A stretch of DNA of 64,000 bases from Bacteroidota bacterium (GTDB lineage Bacteria > Bacteroidota > Bacteroidia > Bacteroidales > UBA10428), in NCBI GenBank assembly GCA_016699695.1, contig CP065006.1, positions 992,001 to 1,056,000 on the forward strand, in the 5' to 3' direction. The notes below the pieces were generated by a model, which did not search any database, was not told the origin of the DNA, and saw nothing but the letters and a program-made list of their open reading frames with translations. The translations under genes were made by a program, and so were the position numbers. The stretch's first letter is position 1; each line of letters opens with the position of its first letter. Below are positions 44,281 to 53,229 of this stretch, one piece after another.

Positions 44281-44562
44281 ATGATTAAAGTAAATAACTA
44301 TTTCGAAGGTCGTGTAGCTTCATTGGCTTTCGAAAGCAGCGAAGGAAAAGCCACCGTAGGAGTAATGAAAAAAGGTAGCTATGAATTTGGCACCAGTTCC
44401 AAAGAAATTATGACCGTACTTTCCGGAAGTATGAAAGCCCAGTTGCCGGGAAGCCAGGAATGGAAAACCTACAAGAAGTACGAATCGTTCGAAGTTGCTG
44501 CCCATGTAAAATTTCAGGTAGAAGTAAGCGAAGATACTCCCTACCTTTGCTTTTACGAATAA
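44281..44562 (+). CDS. ppnP: Pyrimidine/purine nucleoside phosphorylase PpnP
   Basis: A 93-residue single-domain cupin of the PpnP (formerly DUF1255/YaiE) family. Characterised members phosphorolyse several purine and pyrimidine nucleosides to base and ribose-1-phosphate. The family pattern is complete: NNYFEGRVASLAFES, KATVGVMKKGSYEFGTSSKEIMTVLSG, and the closing KKYESFEVAAHVKFQVEV and PYLCFYE strands. Length matches the family (about 93-95). Cytoplasmic nucleotide salvage. Single gene with AT-rich upstream region. Confidence 0.92.
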   Translation: MIKVNNYFEGRVASLAFESSEGKATVGVMKKGSYEFGTSSKEIMTVLSGSMKAQLPGSQEWKTYKKYESFEVAAHVKFQVEVSEDTPYLCFYE

Positions 44563-44606
44563 ATACCCCTAAGAACGATTTACCTTAAAAAGATCTTCGG
44601 CAGGCA

Positions 44607-44690
44607 TTAAACCCAATTTAATCAATAGAAGGCGAAGAATAGCCTGTCCAGCATGGCGGGAAGCCGAACTATTTGATTTAGTTGGGTTAA
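44607..44690. repeat. Intergenic inverted repeat with 22-base arms
   Basis: TTAAACCCAATTTAATCAAT (44607 onward, 22 bases) is mirrored by a right arm ending GATTTAGTTGGGTTAA at 44690, with few mismatches, around a 40-base centre rich in GGC/GCC. It could fold into a long hairpin or mark a decayed small element. No target duplication or encoded protein is seen. Confidence 0.5.
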
Positions 44691-44741
44691 TCCCGATTTA
44701 TCAAATCTAAGATTAGCAAAATTTTAAGTATTAATAATCTG

Positions 44742-44749
44742 TATATTTG
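44742..44749 (+). promoter_or_regulatory. Candidate -7 box for second ECF sigma operon
   Basis: TATATTTG is an exact TAnnTTTG match, 77 bases before the sigma ATG. No -33 TTG at standard distance was found. Confidence 0.45.
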
Positions 44750-44825
44750 ATTACATCGATTGCGTTAATACGCAATTTGGATTAAACCAAATGCCGGCAG
44801 AATTGTCAAAATTGCCTCGAGCAAA

Positions 44826-45383
44826 ATGCAACAAGTAGGTAAATCATATTCCGATGCCGAACTGGTATCTCTTTTTCAATCGGGCCAAAAAGAATTTGCT
44901 TTTAACCTGATAGTAAAAAAGTACCAGCAGAGGTTGTATTGGCATATCCGTAAACTTGTTATCAGTCACGACGATACGGATGATTGCATTCAAAACGCTT
45001 TTGTAAACGTGTGGAAGAGCCTGGATGGTTTCCGCTCCGACTCTCAGTTGTTTACATGGCTTTACCGCATTGCCACCAACGAGGCGCTCAACCATCTGAA
45101 ACAACAAAAACGACGAACACTAGTGCCCATGGAGGGAAAAGACTACAACTTGTCCGAAACCCTTATGGCCGATGAATACCTTAATGCCGATAAAGCCCAG
45201 CAGAAATTACAGTATGCTCTTTTGCAATTGCCCGAGAAACAACGGGTAGTTTTTAACCTGAAGTATTTCGAGGAAATGAAATACGAGGATATGGCCCTTA
45301 TACTCGACACCTCGGTAGGGGCATTAAAGGCCTCCTACCACCATGCAGTGAAAAAGATTGAGAATTTGCTCGACGACGATTAA
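44826..45383 (+). CDS. ECF RNA polymerase sigma factor
   Basis: A 185-residue RpoE-like ECF sigma factor. Region 2 spans VKKYQQRLYWHIRKLVISHDD...DCIQNAFVNVWKSLDGFRSDSQLFTWLYRIATNEALNHL, with the conserved DCIQ and TWLYRIA core. Region 4 includes LLQLPEKQRVVFNLKYFEEMKYEDMALILDTSVGALKASYHHAVKKI, with the helix-turn-helix at DTSVGALKASYHHA. It differs from the FecI-like sigma at 35.8 kb and belongs to the type followed by a small membrane anti-sigma. The next gene starts 32 bases later, probably the anti-sigma, then a Spy-like protein; this resembles an envelope stress module. Confidence 0.92.
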   Translation: MQQVGKSYSDAELVSLFQSGQKEFAFNLIVKKYQQRLYWHIRKLVISHDDTDDCIQNAFVNVWKSLDGFRSDSQLFTWLYRIATNEALNHLKQQKRRTLVPMEGKDYNLSETLMADEYLNADKAQQKLQYALLQLPEKQRVVFNLKYFEEMKYEDMALILDTSVGALKASYHHAVKKIENLLDDD

Positions 45384-45415
45384 ACCTTTTCTATTTTTAT
45401 ATATCCAACAAAGGT

Positions 45416-45877
45416 ATGGCAGAAAAAAATACAAATTTAAACAAGCTTGAACAGCTCAGAAGAAATGAGCAATTCCAAGTTCCTGAAGGCTATTTCGATA
45501 CCCTATCAGGTAGAATAATGGACCGGATCAGGGAATCTGAAACCAGCCATGAGGCCAGCCAGTACAAAACACATAAAATTGTTCAATGGCGCAAATTTGT
45601 TGCAGTAGCTGCTTCTGTAGCTGCCATCGTAGTGCTGAGCTTTACAATGATAAGAGTATTTTTAAACAGCGAAAGCAATAAAGAGCTTTCCGAACCAGAA
45701 TTGATTGCCTTTATCGAAAACGAAATCATGAGTTTTGACGATACTGAATTGTACGATCTCACTCAAACAGCCCAGCAAATACCCGCCAACGAGGAAATTA
45801 AGCTTACCAGGGAGGAGATATTGGAATATCTTTCGCAGGAAGGTTCTGATTTTGATTTATCCGATCTTGAATTTTAA
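45416..45877 (+). CDS. Anti-sigma-like single-pass membrane protein
   Basis: A 153-residue protein with no catalytic motif. Residues 1-55 are charged and cytoplasmic, with the phrase FQVPEGYFDTLSGRIMDRI, which recurs in small membrane proteins encoded just after ECF sigma genes in Bacteroidota. One transmembrane helix lies at about 58-80 (FVAVAASVAAIVVLSFTMIRVF). The acidic C-terminal part (residues 85-153) would be periplasmic. Position 32 bases after the sigma gene, size and topology suggest an anti-sigma factor, though no zinc-binding motif is seen. The gene is followed 10 bases later by the Spy-like gene. Confidence 0.72.
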   Translation: MAEKNTNLNKLEQLRRNEQFQVPEGYFDTLSGRIMDRIRESETSHEASQYKTHKIVQWRKFVAVAASVAAIVVLSFTMIRVFLNSESNKELSEPELIAFIENEIMSFDDTELYDLTQTAQQIPANEEIKLTREEILEYLSQEGSDFDLSDLEF

Positions 45878-45887
45878 GCCCAATGTT

Positions 45888-46337
45888 ATGAGAACAGCAA
45901 TAATCATACTAATTAGTCTGCTAAATATTGTGCCACTGATCGCACAGAATCAACCTTCTGATAAGGTTCAGGCAGCCAGGGTAAAATTTTTCAACGAAAA
46001 ATTGGAACTTACTCCCGATGAGTCAAAAAAATTCTGGCCCATTTACAATGACTATCAAAGTCGCAAAAACAAACTTACGACTGAGCGAAAAAACCTTATG
46101 AGCTTTTTTAGCAGCAACCAGAGCAACATGAGCGAAAAGGAAATAGCTGAAACACTCGACAGGTATGTGGCCATTGAAAAAGAAGAAACTCAACTGCTGG
46201 AAACATACAATCAAAAATTCAGGCAGGTATTGCCCGACGAAAAAGTGCTTAAGATTTACCTTACCGAAATTCAATTCAGAAATTACCTCTTAAAACAATT
46301 GCGAACCCAGCAACAGGAAATAAAGCCACGAAACTGA
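45888..46337 (+). CDS. Spy/CpxP-like periplasmic protein
   Basis: A 149-residue exported helical protein. The ATG at 45888 begins a signal peptide (MRTAIIILISLLNIVPLIAQ); the frame upstream overlaps the previous gene and is not coding. The mature protein is almost all helix, with FFNEKLELTPDESKKFWPIYNDYQSRK matching the LTxxQ-like signature of the Spy/CpxP and zinc-resistance-associated families, then long Lys/Glu-rich helices. Such proteins act as periplasmic chaperones or stress sensors. Third gene of the ECF operon, 10 bases after the anti-sigma-like gene, so it could be the sensor or an effector of that system. Confidence 0.75.
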   Translation: MRTAIIILISLLNIVPLIAQNQPSDKVQAARVKFFNEKLELTPDESKKFWPIYNDYQSRKNKLTTERKNLMSFFSSNQSNMSEKEIAETLDRYVAIEKEETQLLETYNQKFRQVLPDEKVLKIYLTEIQFRNYLLKQLRTQQQEIKPRN

Positions 46338-46663
46338 ATTTGTAAAAATATTTTCTGCCTACTATAAAAGAATGCCGGTGCGAATGAAAATTTTGCCCGG
46401 TTTTTTTGCAATTATCAGTTGTTATTACCTAAATCTTTTACCTTTGCAGAAGCATCAAGAATTTTGTTCTGCAATTGTAGAACAGGATACCAACCGAGTT
46501 GCGAACACCACGGTGGTAGATCGATGTGGGCCTGTCTGGTCAAAAAATAGTTCGGTAAACCCGTATACTCAGACTCCCCGATTAAATCTTGATGGCTGAT
46601 GTTGATTTACTGTTTGTTGTATGCTTTTTTGCATCCGACAGGCCGATAAAAAAATGTAAGCCA
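46338..46663. other. Intergenic, no convincing gene
   Basis: A 75-codon plus-strand frame here (46372-46599) has no family resemblance and irregular composition, so it is not called. A small dyad TGTTCT/AGAACA around 8 bases occurs near 46470. Nothing else is seen. Confidence 0.45.
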
Positions 46664-46924
46664 ATGGAAGACTTGAAAAAACAACTTGAACTTATTCCGA
46701 ATCTTTCGGTTGACAAGAAATTGTTGATTGAAGAAAAAGCTGAAAAGCTAAAGTCCCAGTCGCACGCTGAGATTTGTATCGACTCTGTTAATCGAGGAGT
46801 CATTCAATTGAGTGTGAAACCATTGAAATATCACGGTGCAGGCAGGTACGAACTATTGCGGATTGCTTACCAGTTGTTTTCAGAAAACATTCCCGACCAA
46901 TACAGGCTCGTGATTCTACTATAA
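46664..46924 (+). CDS. Small uncharacterised protein
   Basis: An 86-residue soluble protein of unknown family. It starts MEDLKKQLELIPNLSVDKKLL, with a Lys/Glu helix, then a predicted strand-helix part (GVIQLSVKPLKYHGAGRYELLRIAYQLF) and ends DQYRLVILL. The ATG at 46664 is chosen because residues from there look like a normal soluble protein; an ATG at 46589 would add 25 hydrophobic/Cys-containing residues with no clear signal peptide. Coding status is likely but not certain. It converges on the proline dehydrogenase gene with a shared terminator between. Confidence 0.5.
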   Translation: MEDLKKQLELIPNLSVDKKLLIEEKAEKLKSQSHAEICIDSVNRGVIQLSVKPLKYHGAGRYELLRIAYQLFSENIPDQYRLVILL

Positions 46925-46958
46925 AAAAAGACCGCGCTTTTTATTGAAAAACACGGTC
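46923..46958 (-). terminator. Terminator of proline dehydrogenase gene
   Basis: On the minus strand a hairpin GACCG...CGGTC, extended by TTTTT/AAAAA pairing, is followed by seven T. It lies 24 bases past the proline dehydrogenase stop and overlaps the stop of the convergent small gene. Confidence 0.8.
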
Positions 46959-46981
46959 GGGTAATAGGATAACGGCAAACT

Positions 46982-47893
46982 CTACCCTCTAAATATCAAA
47001 GCTTTTATGATGTGTGTAATCATTCTGGGGTTCTCTTTCAGCCTTCGGGTGGAATAACCATACCAATGCGTGCCATAGGGCACATACACCCGCATGTCGT
47101 GCCCTTCTTTTACCAGCTTATTGCGCAAAGCAGGCCGAACACCATAGAGCATCTGAAATTCGTATGCTTCGCCATCAATCGCTTTTTGCTTCAGCATTTG
47201 CTTTGCAGAGGCAATGATACGCTTATCATGTGTTGCTATTGCCGAGTAAAATCCATTGTCGAGCATATAGGCGATACAGGCTTCAAAGTTTTTATTGACG
47301 GCCTGATAGCCCTGGTAGGCAATTTCTTCCGGTTCGATATAAATACCTTTGCAAATTCGCACATTAATAGGATATTCCGGTAGCATGATGCTTTTTAGCC
47401 ATTGCAGGTCATTTAGTGTTCGATGCAGGTATGCCTGCAAAACAATACTCACTGTGCCAGGAAATTCCTTGTAGAGTTTTTCAAACAGATTCAACTCCAT
47501 CTGGGTACAGGATGAGTCTTCCATATCCATGCACACCGATAGGCCTGCTTCACCAGCCTTCTTCATCACTTCCTTAAGCTGCTGATAACAAAACTCTTCG
47601 TCGAGCAGCAAGCCAAACATAGAAGGTTTAACTGAAAGGGTAGCGTCGATTCCTTCCTTTTTAAGCATTTCGATGGTATGCAGGTAACCGCGTTTGTATT
47701 CGATTGCCTCGTCTGTTTTTTGAATATATTCGCCCAGCACATCAATGGTCGATTTTATCTGAACAGCATTGAGTTCCCGGCTAACCCGCAGGGCATCTTT
47801 CAACTCCTTTCCAGCGATGTACCGTTTAGAAAATATCCACACAAGGTTTTGAGGAAGTAAAGCAATTATTTTTGCAAGAAACCTGTTCAACAT
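46982..47893 (-). CDS. Proline dehydrogenase
   Basis: A 303-residue monofunctional FAD-dependent proline dehydrogenase, which oxidises proline to 1-pyrroline-5-carboxylate and passes electrons to the quinone pool. Motifs seen in order are the GVDATLSVKPSMFGLLLDEEF-like strand region, VCMDMEDSSCTQ (metal/FAD barrel strand), LQAYLHRTLNDL, VRICKGIYIEPEEIAYQ, ATHDKRII and FQMLYGVRPALRNKLVKEGHDMRVYVPYG. Length is as in Bacteroidota and Gram-positive stand-alone enzymes. The next enzyme of the pathway is encoded 15 kb away at 62975. A 10-bp palindrome (GACAATTGTC, 47958-47967) lies upstream and may be an operator. Confidence 0.92.
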   Translation of the reverse strand: MLNRFLAKIIALLPQNLVWIFSKRYIAGKELKDALRVSRELNAVQIKSTIDVLGEYIQKTDEAIEYKRGYLHTIEMLKKEGIDATLSVKPSMFGLLLDEEFCYQQLKEVMKKAGEAGLSVCMDMEDSSCTQMELNLFEKLYKEFPGTVSIVLQAYLHRTLNDLQWLKSIMLPEYPINVRICKGIYIEPEEIAYQGYQAVNKNFEACIAYMLDNGFYSAIATHDKRIIASAKQMLKQKAIDGEAYEFQMLYGVRPALRNKLVKEGHDMRVYVPYGTHWYGYSTRRLKENPRMITHIIKALIFRG

Positions 47894-48024
47894 AATACAG
47901 CAATATTATTGTGATAAATAAAAAATTAAGGTACAGGTTGTGTGCAGCTGAAAACAGGACAATTGTCAGAACCTGAGAAAAGTCTTATTCTCTGCAGATA
48001 GCGGAATTACAATTCTTAGAGCAT

Positions 48025-48055
48025 AAAAAAAGCCGGCAGATAGCCGGCTTTTTTC
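48025..48055 (-). terminator. Bidirectional terminator near the giant T9SS gene
   Basis: A perfect 7-bp stem AGCCGGC/GCCGGCT with a 5-base loop, flanked by seven A on one side and six T on the other. It lies 17 bases past the stop of the 1653-residue protein gene. Confidence 0.88.
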
Positions 48056-48071
48056 TTCTAGTGTCTTAAAA

Positions 48072-51000
48072 TTAATTAACAATCAGACGTTGAACAAAAC
48101 TGAACTCCTCGTTACTTAACCGTAGAAGGTAGATACCCCTGTTGAGTTCACCGATATCGACTGTTCGCTGATATTGTCCCAAACCATCGTGCTGGTCTTT
48201 CCATATTAACTGGTTGGTGATGGAATAAAACTCAATTGCAACAGCTTTGCCATTCAGCACCTCAGCCTCGATGGTAAAGAAGCTGTTTGCCGGATTGGGA
48301 TAAATTTTCAGATTAAGTTTCTCCGAAACATCTGGCCCGCTGGACATTGAGGGCTCAACAAATACCGATTTTGTGGTGATACAACTATTACCCACATCGG
48401 TAACCGTAACGGTATAGAGGTAATTCTCCGGGCGTACGTTGTAGTAACGTCCATCGAAATTATCCTGCCATTGATAGGTGTTATGCGGGCCAGCATCGAG
48501 CACATAGGGCATCGAAACCTGAATGGTATCGCCACCAAAATCAACAATGGGTGAAGGATCCACTGTAGTAGTGCGTGTAATCGTATCGTTGGAACGGACC
48601 ATATCGCCATCATGAGTCACATACACATCTATGGTTTTTGCTCCGGTGGAATTAAACTCAACAGGGTTTGAAAGATTAATAAGACGTGCATTGGAAGCCC
48701 CTGGTAACCAGATGCCACTTACAGTAACATCTTCGTTCACAGGAGTTTCTCCCGGTATAAGGTAACCCACACGAATCACAGTATTGCTTCGGGGCTGATT
48801 ACCCAGGTTTGCCACTTGCACAGCCAGGTTAATCTCCTCGCCCTGGCAAACCCTTGCCAACAATCCGTTTACGTTAAGCACCGAATAGTCTACAATGTCG
48901 AACACCAGGTAAGTAGTATCGCTACCGGAACATCCGGTATTGGTATCAGTAACCATTACGCTGTATTCACCTGTAGCCAAGGCCGTATAGGTTTGTGTTC
49001 GGGTCACATTATCCTGCCATATGTAATCGTATGGGCCCGTTCCGGCATTTAGCTCGAATGAAAGAGAAAGTATGGCATCGGGATAGTCGCCCAGATCCAC
49101 CACAGGATTAGCAAAAGTGGCAAGGTTGGCGGTGAGTGTATCGTTGGCAGGGCGTAAATCACCCACCGCTGAAGTAGATAAAAACAAAGTATAACTTTGA
49201 ATGGCCCCGAAATTTTCGCTGTTACTAAACGTATGCGTATATTGCTGTCCTGGCCTTATTTGTGATGTAGGCGATGCAGTTTCTGTAACGGTTGTTCCGG
49301 AACCAATACGGTAAGAGTAATTAATACTATCTCCAGGTTGAATGGTATCCGTGCCTATGTTAACCAACCTAACCTCCACGGGCAGGGTGCGACCATCGTT
49401 GCAGGAGGTGGTAGGAGAAATCAGCCTGTCGGCGCGCACATCACGTATTTTAAAGAAAAGCGTGATGGAATCGCTTGAAGCACAACCATTGGGGTCAACG
49501 GCATCGACATAATACTGACCCGAACGGTTGCCCACCGAAGCATCGATAAACTTGGTCTGGGTTGTTTCGCCTGTATTCCAATGGTAGCTTACAAAATCTG
49601 TTCCTGCATCAAGTGTATACTCCAACGCCTTGATGGTCGTATCGCCACCGATATTAATTGGGGTATAGCCATATGTGGTGAAGTCTTTTCTGGTGCTATC
49701 GTTGGTATCATCCACATCGCCACCCAAGTAATAAGCCCATGCACTGATAGAGTAGTCATCAAAAGCAGAAAAATCGTACGGATAGGTTGTGAATGTGTGT
49801 AAAATAGATCTGCCTGACCGTATTGGATCTAATATCTTGATGGTATCTGCAAAAATATTTGCATCGCCAATTACCTGGTAGGCAACCACCAGTCGGGCAG
49901 TATCGCCGGAAATAGTATAAACACTATCCGTACCAAAGTTTCGTATTCGAACCTGAATAAATTCAGAATTTGTTAACTCACATGTGGAAGATGGTGACAA
50001 AATGCTATCAACACCCACATCAGAGTATAGAAGGTATACAAGAGCACTATCTAGTGTCTGACAACCATGCAGAGGTTCAGTAACCAAGACTTTATAGATT
50101 GTGTCGCCAAAACCATGTAATGATACATCGTAAATACTATCGGTTACAGCACCAGGATCCCAAAGGTAAGTATAACCCGGTACCCAGTCTACATATTCCG
50201 GTACCACTGTTAAGGTATCAGGCTGACGCGAACCAAGCGTATCGGCAAGGTTAATTATCGGGTTGGGCCACACTGTAAAAGAATAGTGTGCCGTATCGTT
50301 GTTGGCAAGGTAATAGAAGGGGTCACTTTCAATTAAAGTATACGCACTTAAGTTATAGCTTCCTGCGGCAGCAATGTCGATATCGGTATTTATTACAAGG
50401 TCAACCGAATCGCCCGGCAACAGGTCGGAACTTAACAAGAGGGTATCGATAAAGGGCACGCTTTCAAAATCGACACCAACTATAATGGTATCGTTGGTAT
50501 GCAGGGCATTGTAACCAAAGTTCCGCACCCTCACAGATACTGTAGTGGCATTCGCACCCTGACAGGCATCGTATGGAGCCAGTATGGATGTGACACCAAT
50601 ATCATGCGGAGCAGGGAAGATGGATAAATCGTCGAAAGCAAAGCCCTGGGCTTGCGTGTTCGCAGCATCGGAACGATAGAATACCCTGAAGCGTGCTTTC
50701 TCGATGGTATCGATATCGAGCGGCAGAAGAGCTTTTGCTGTTCGCCATTCGTATGTGCCGGTCCACCCGCGAGATTGGAGTGCCCATACTGTATCGGGCA
50801 TCCATCCCCATCCATTGCCATAAACAGGATCAGTAAGTGTTTGCCAGTTTGCACCATCGTCTTTCGAATATTCGAGACGGCCGCCGTCGCGTTCATTCTC
50901 CGAATCGGTCCACACTTTAAATTGAAGAATATTGCGTGTTACATTACTTAAATCGTAACAACCACTGCTGACCCACGATGTATCATCATTCGCGTAGTTA

Positions 51001-53033
51001 CCCGTGGGCGAGAGTACCCACATAACAGGCGAGGCCGGATCGGTAGTGATGGTTCCAAGCATCTCGGTAGCCTGCCAGGTCGATCCTTCTTTACTCAGCC
51101 AGATACCTCCCTTGTATTCGAAATTTTCGAAATGGACGGGTTCGTAATTGTTCTGTATTACCAGTGATTTGATCAAGGTATCGTTCACAGGGTCCTGATC
51201 GCCGGTAAGGTTAACGCCCACCGTAAAATGGGTATAAAAATCACCTATCGGAAAATCGGCCAAACGGGTGAACACAAACTCTACACTATCATCCTTTGCG
51301 ATACCCCCATAAATGGTGTCGTACACACGAATAGTATCGGGGCCCCAAAGGGCAAAATAAACCGGAATCTCATTGGGCGCATCGCCATCGGCGTAATTCC
51401 TGAACCATGCCCTAACCGTATCGTTTCCACAGTCGAGGCAATCGCTATAAGGGGTAATAATGCGGGTAACGCCCACATCGGTATAAAGTTTTTCGGCAAC
51501 GATGGCAAAGTTATCAATGCCAAAACCCGGATAGGGTGAACTGCCAATAGATTCTGCTATTCCTACCCTGAACTGAAATGTTTCCTGGCGGTTGGCTATC
51601 GAATCGATTGATTGGTTATAAATCTCGCGCCAAAACGAGCTGTTTTCAGAAAAACTACTCTGCCATACGTTATGCCAGGTGGCACCACTGTCGACCGAAA
51701 TATCCATTCTGCCCTGATCGACTCCATTAATATTGGTATAAGAATGCATGTAAATCGAAGGCCTGACATAATATTTTAAGTTGAGAATAGGTGAGTAGGC
51801 ATAGTAGGCCGTTCCAGCGTCAATGCCAAGCGTGTAGGAACCATCCAAATCGGTAGCCAGAATGTTGGTGCCATTAAAGGGCGATTCGGGATTGTTGTAA
51901 GATCCTATGAAATTGCCATCCGGCCAGCCTACTTCGAAATTACTTTGCAGGGTCCAATCAGGTGCACCTGTTTCAAAATTGTCGTAAAATATGGACTCTT
52001 TTACGAGATGGGTTTCGGTTAAAAGTTGATTCGAAGCAGGGAACAGAGTGTCGTTGACATTGATTCCATAGGCCGGAATCTGAAACCGCACTGTGGTTTG
52101 GCCCTGCAACGTATTTTTGAAACTGGCTGTAAACCACAAGTGGTTGTCGCCTATATCGAGGTAGCGATTCATGTTGGAAAACACTATCTGGCCGGCAACC
52201 AGACTGGCAGTAGCAATTAAGGTAGAAGTATCGGCCACAAAGGGTGCAAAAGTATTACCTACAGAATAGAATAGCTTAAAACTGTTGGGCTCAAGCTCGC
52301 TAACTCCTGGTCCTGTGGGCACGATGGTGAGCGAATCGAGAATGGCATTTCCTTCGTTCCCCAGTATTCTAATTACAATTTCTTCGAGTGGCACATCCGT
52401 AGCCCCGGCAGGGATTACCTCGTAATCGAGAGATTTGTAGGTTGTCCGTTTTACGTACTTATTCACCACCGTATCTTCGCGTATTGTCACACTATCGACA
52501 TACACCCCATAGCCATTGCCCACGATGCCCTGAAAAGCAAACTGAAATTCGTCGGTTAAATAAGCGGGGTTGAGATTCTTGATATCAAAGATATCTTCTT
52601 CCCAATTATTAATTTCCCCTGTATAATTTCTGATAAGAGTCCATGGAAAAGCTTCGCTTTGCCGAAAAAACAATTTTAGAATATCCGGACCAAAAAAGCT
52701 TGTATACTGGCAATGAAAGAATCGAAGCGTTGGTTTTTGCGCACCAGCCAGCTCAAGCTTCGGAGAAATGAGCATAATGGTATCTCTGGTTATATTACCC
52801 CAGTATAAACCTGCATTGTAGTTGCCCTGCACGGGTATTTCGGGGTTCGTTTCACCAGCACCCGATTGCCCCCCATAGGTAAATTCCCACTGCGGGTCAA
52901 TTTTTATAGGACTTTGGGTCCAACGGCTTATTAGGGCAGGGTCTTCCCAGTCCTCAACCAGGTAAAACAACTCCTGCGGATAGGCAGAAATTATACTTAT
53001 AAATAAAAACAATAAAGTGGTTAAGTGTTTCAT
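48072..53033 (-). CDS. Giant secreted surface protein with repeated modules and T9SS type A tail
   Basis: A 1653-residue exported protein. The signal peptide covers residues 1-20. Two jelly-roll-like segments near the start and middle (around WEDPALISRWT and NFETGAPDWTL) resemble MAM/carbohydrate-binding folds. Then five modules begin DVGVTRI, DIGVTSI, DVGVDSI, DVRADRL and DYSVLNV and resemble CARDB adhesion domains. These alternate with shorter strands ending in DTxxGC/GCxxSDS phrases (YLWDPG, YHWNTGE, YIWQDN, YQWQDN). The C-terminal 80 residues are a type A T9SS sorting domain (LKIYPNPANSFFTIEAEVL...RGIYLLRLSN). It is probably anchored to or released from the cell surface. Divergent from the 2030-residue gene, sharing 196 bases. 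Confidence 0.85.
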   Translation of the reverse strand: MKHLTTLLFLFISIISAYPQELFYLVEDWEDPALISRWTQSPIKIDPQWEFTYGGQSGAGETNPEIPVQGNYNAGLYWGNITRDTIMLISPKLELAGAQKPTLRFFHCQYTSFFGPDILKLFFRQSEAFPWTLIRNYTGEINNWEEDIFDIKNLNPAYLTDEFQFAFQGIVGNGYGVYVDSVTIREDTVVNKYVKRTTYKSLDYEVIPAGATDVPLEEIVIRILGNEGNAILDSLTIVPTGPGVSELEPNSFKLFYSVGNTFAPFVADTSTLIATASLVAGQIVFSNMNRYLDIGDNHLWFTASFKNTLQGQTTVRFQIPAYGINVNDTLFPASNQLLTETHLVKESIFYDNFETGAPDWTLQSNFEVGWPDGNFIGSYNNPESPFNGTNILATDLDGSYTLGIDAGTAYYAYSPILNLKYYVRPSIYMHSYTNINGVDQGRMDISVDSGATWHNVWQSSFSENSSFWREIYNQSIDSIANRQETFQFRVGIAESIGSSPYPGFGIDNFAIVAEKLYTDVGVTRIITPYSDCLDCGNDTVRAWFRNYADGDAPNEIPVYFALWGPDTIRVYDTIYGGIAKDDSVEFVFTRLADFPIGDFYTHFTVGVNLTGDQDPVNDTLIKSLVIQNNYEPVHFENFEYKGGIWLSKEGSTWQATEMLGTITTDPASPVMWVLSPTGNYANDDTSWVSSGCYDLSNVTRNILQFKVWTDSENERDGGRLEYSKDDGANWQTLTDPVYGNGWGWMPDTVWALQSRGWTGTYEWRTAKALLPLDIDTIEKARFRVFYRSDAANTQAQGFAFDDLSIFPAPHDIGVTSILAPYDACQGANATTVSVRVRNFGYNALHTNDTIIVGVDFESVPFIDTLLLSSDLLPGDSVDLVINTDIDIAAAGSYNLSAYTLIESDPFYYLANNDTAHYSFTVWPNPIINLADTLGSRQPDTLTVVPEYVDWVPGYTYLWDPGAVTDSIYDVSLHGFGDTIYKVLVTEPLHGCQTLDSALVYLLYSDVGVDSILSPSSTCELTNSEFIQVRIRNFGTDSVYTISGDTARLVVAYQVIGDANIFADTIKILDPIRSGRSILHTFTTYPYDFSAFDDYSISAWAYYLGGDVDDTNDSTRKDFTTYGYTPINIGGDTTIKALEYTLDAGTDFVSYHWNTGETTQTKFIDASVGNRSGQYYVDAVDPNGCASSDSITLFFKIRDVRADRLISPTTSCNDGRTLPVEVRLVNIGTDTIQPGDSINYSYRIGSGTTVTETASPTSQIRPGQQYTHTFSNSENFGAIQSYTLFLSTSAVGDLRPANDTLTANLATFANPVVDLGDYPDAILSLSFELNAGTGPYDYIWQDNVTRTQTYTALATGEYSVMVTDTNTGCSGSDTTYLVFDIVDYSVLNVNGLLARVCQGEEINLAVQVANLGNQPRSNTVIRVGYLIPGETPVNEDVTVSGIWLPGASNARLINLSNPVEFNSTGAKTIDVYVTHDGDMVRSNDTITRTTTVDPSPIVDFGGDTIQVSMPYVLDAGPHNTYQWQDNFDGRYYNVRPENYLYTVTVTDVGNSCITTKSVFVEPSMSSGPDVSEKLNLKIYPNPANSFFTIEAEVLNGKAVAIEFYSITNQLIWKDQHDGLGQYQRTVDIGELNRGIYLLRLSNEEFSFVQRLIVN

Positions 53034-53229
53034 GGTTTGCCTAATAGTATAAGTAGTTTCTTATTTCCATTCTTTAAAACATAACTTTCTGTAACAATAA
53101 TTCACAGCCAAATGTTTTTTTCTACGAGCTAAGCACATATAAAGTTAGCATCTTGTTATTAAAACTACATGCAAAAAAAACCTTTACTTTCATATTTGCG
53201 TATATTTAGGGCACTAAACTATTAACACC

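Noticed and set aside
46372..46599. A 75-codon open frame after the Spy-like gene
   Set aside because: No signal peptide, family match or coherent composition; probably non-coding.
49581..49802. Many open frames on the opposite strand of the two giant T9SS genes
   Set aside because: They follow from repeat-rich coding sequence on the other strand and show no family resemblance.
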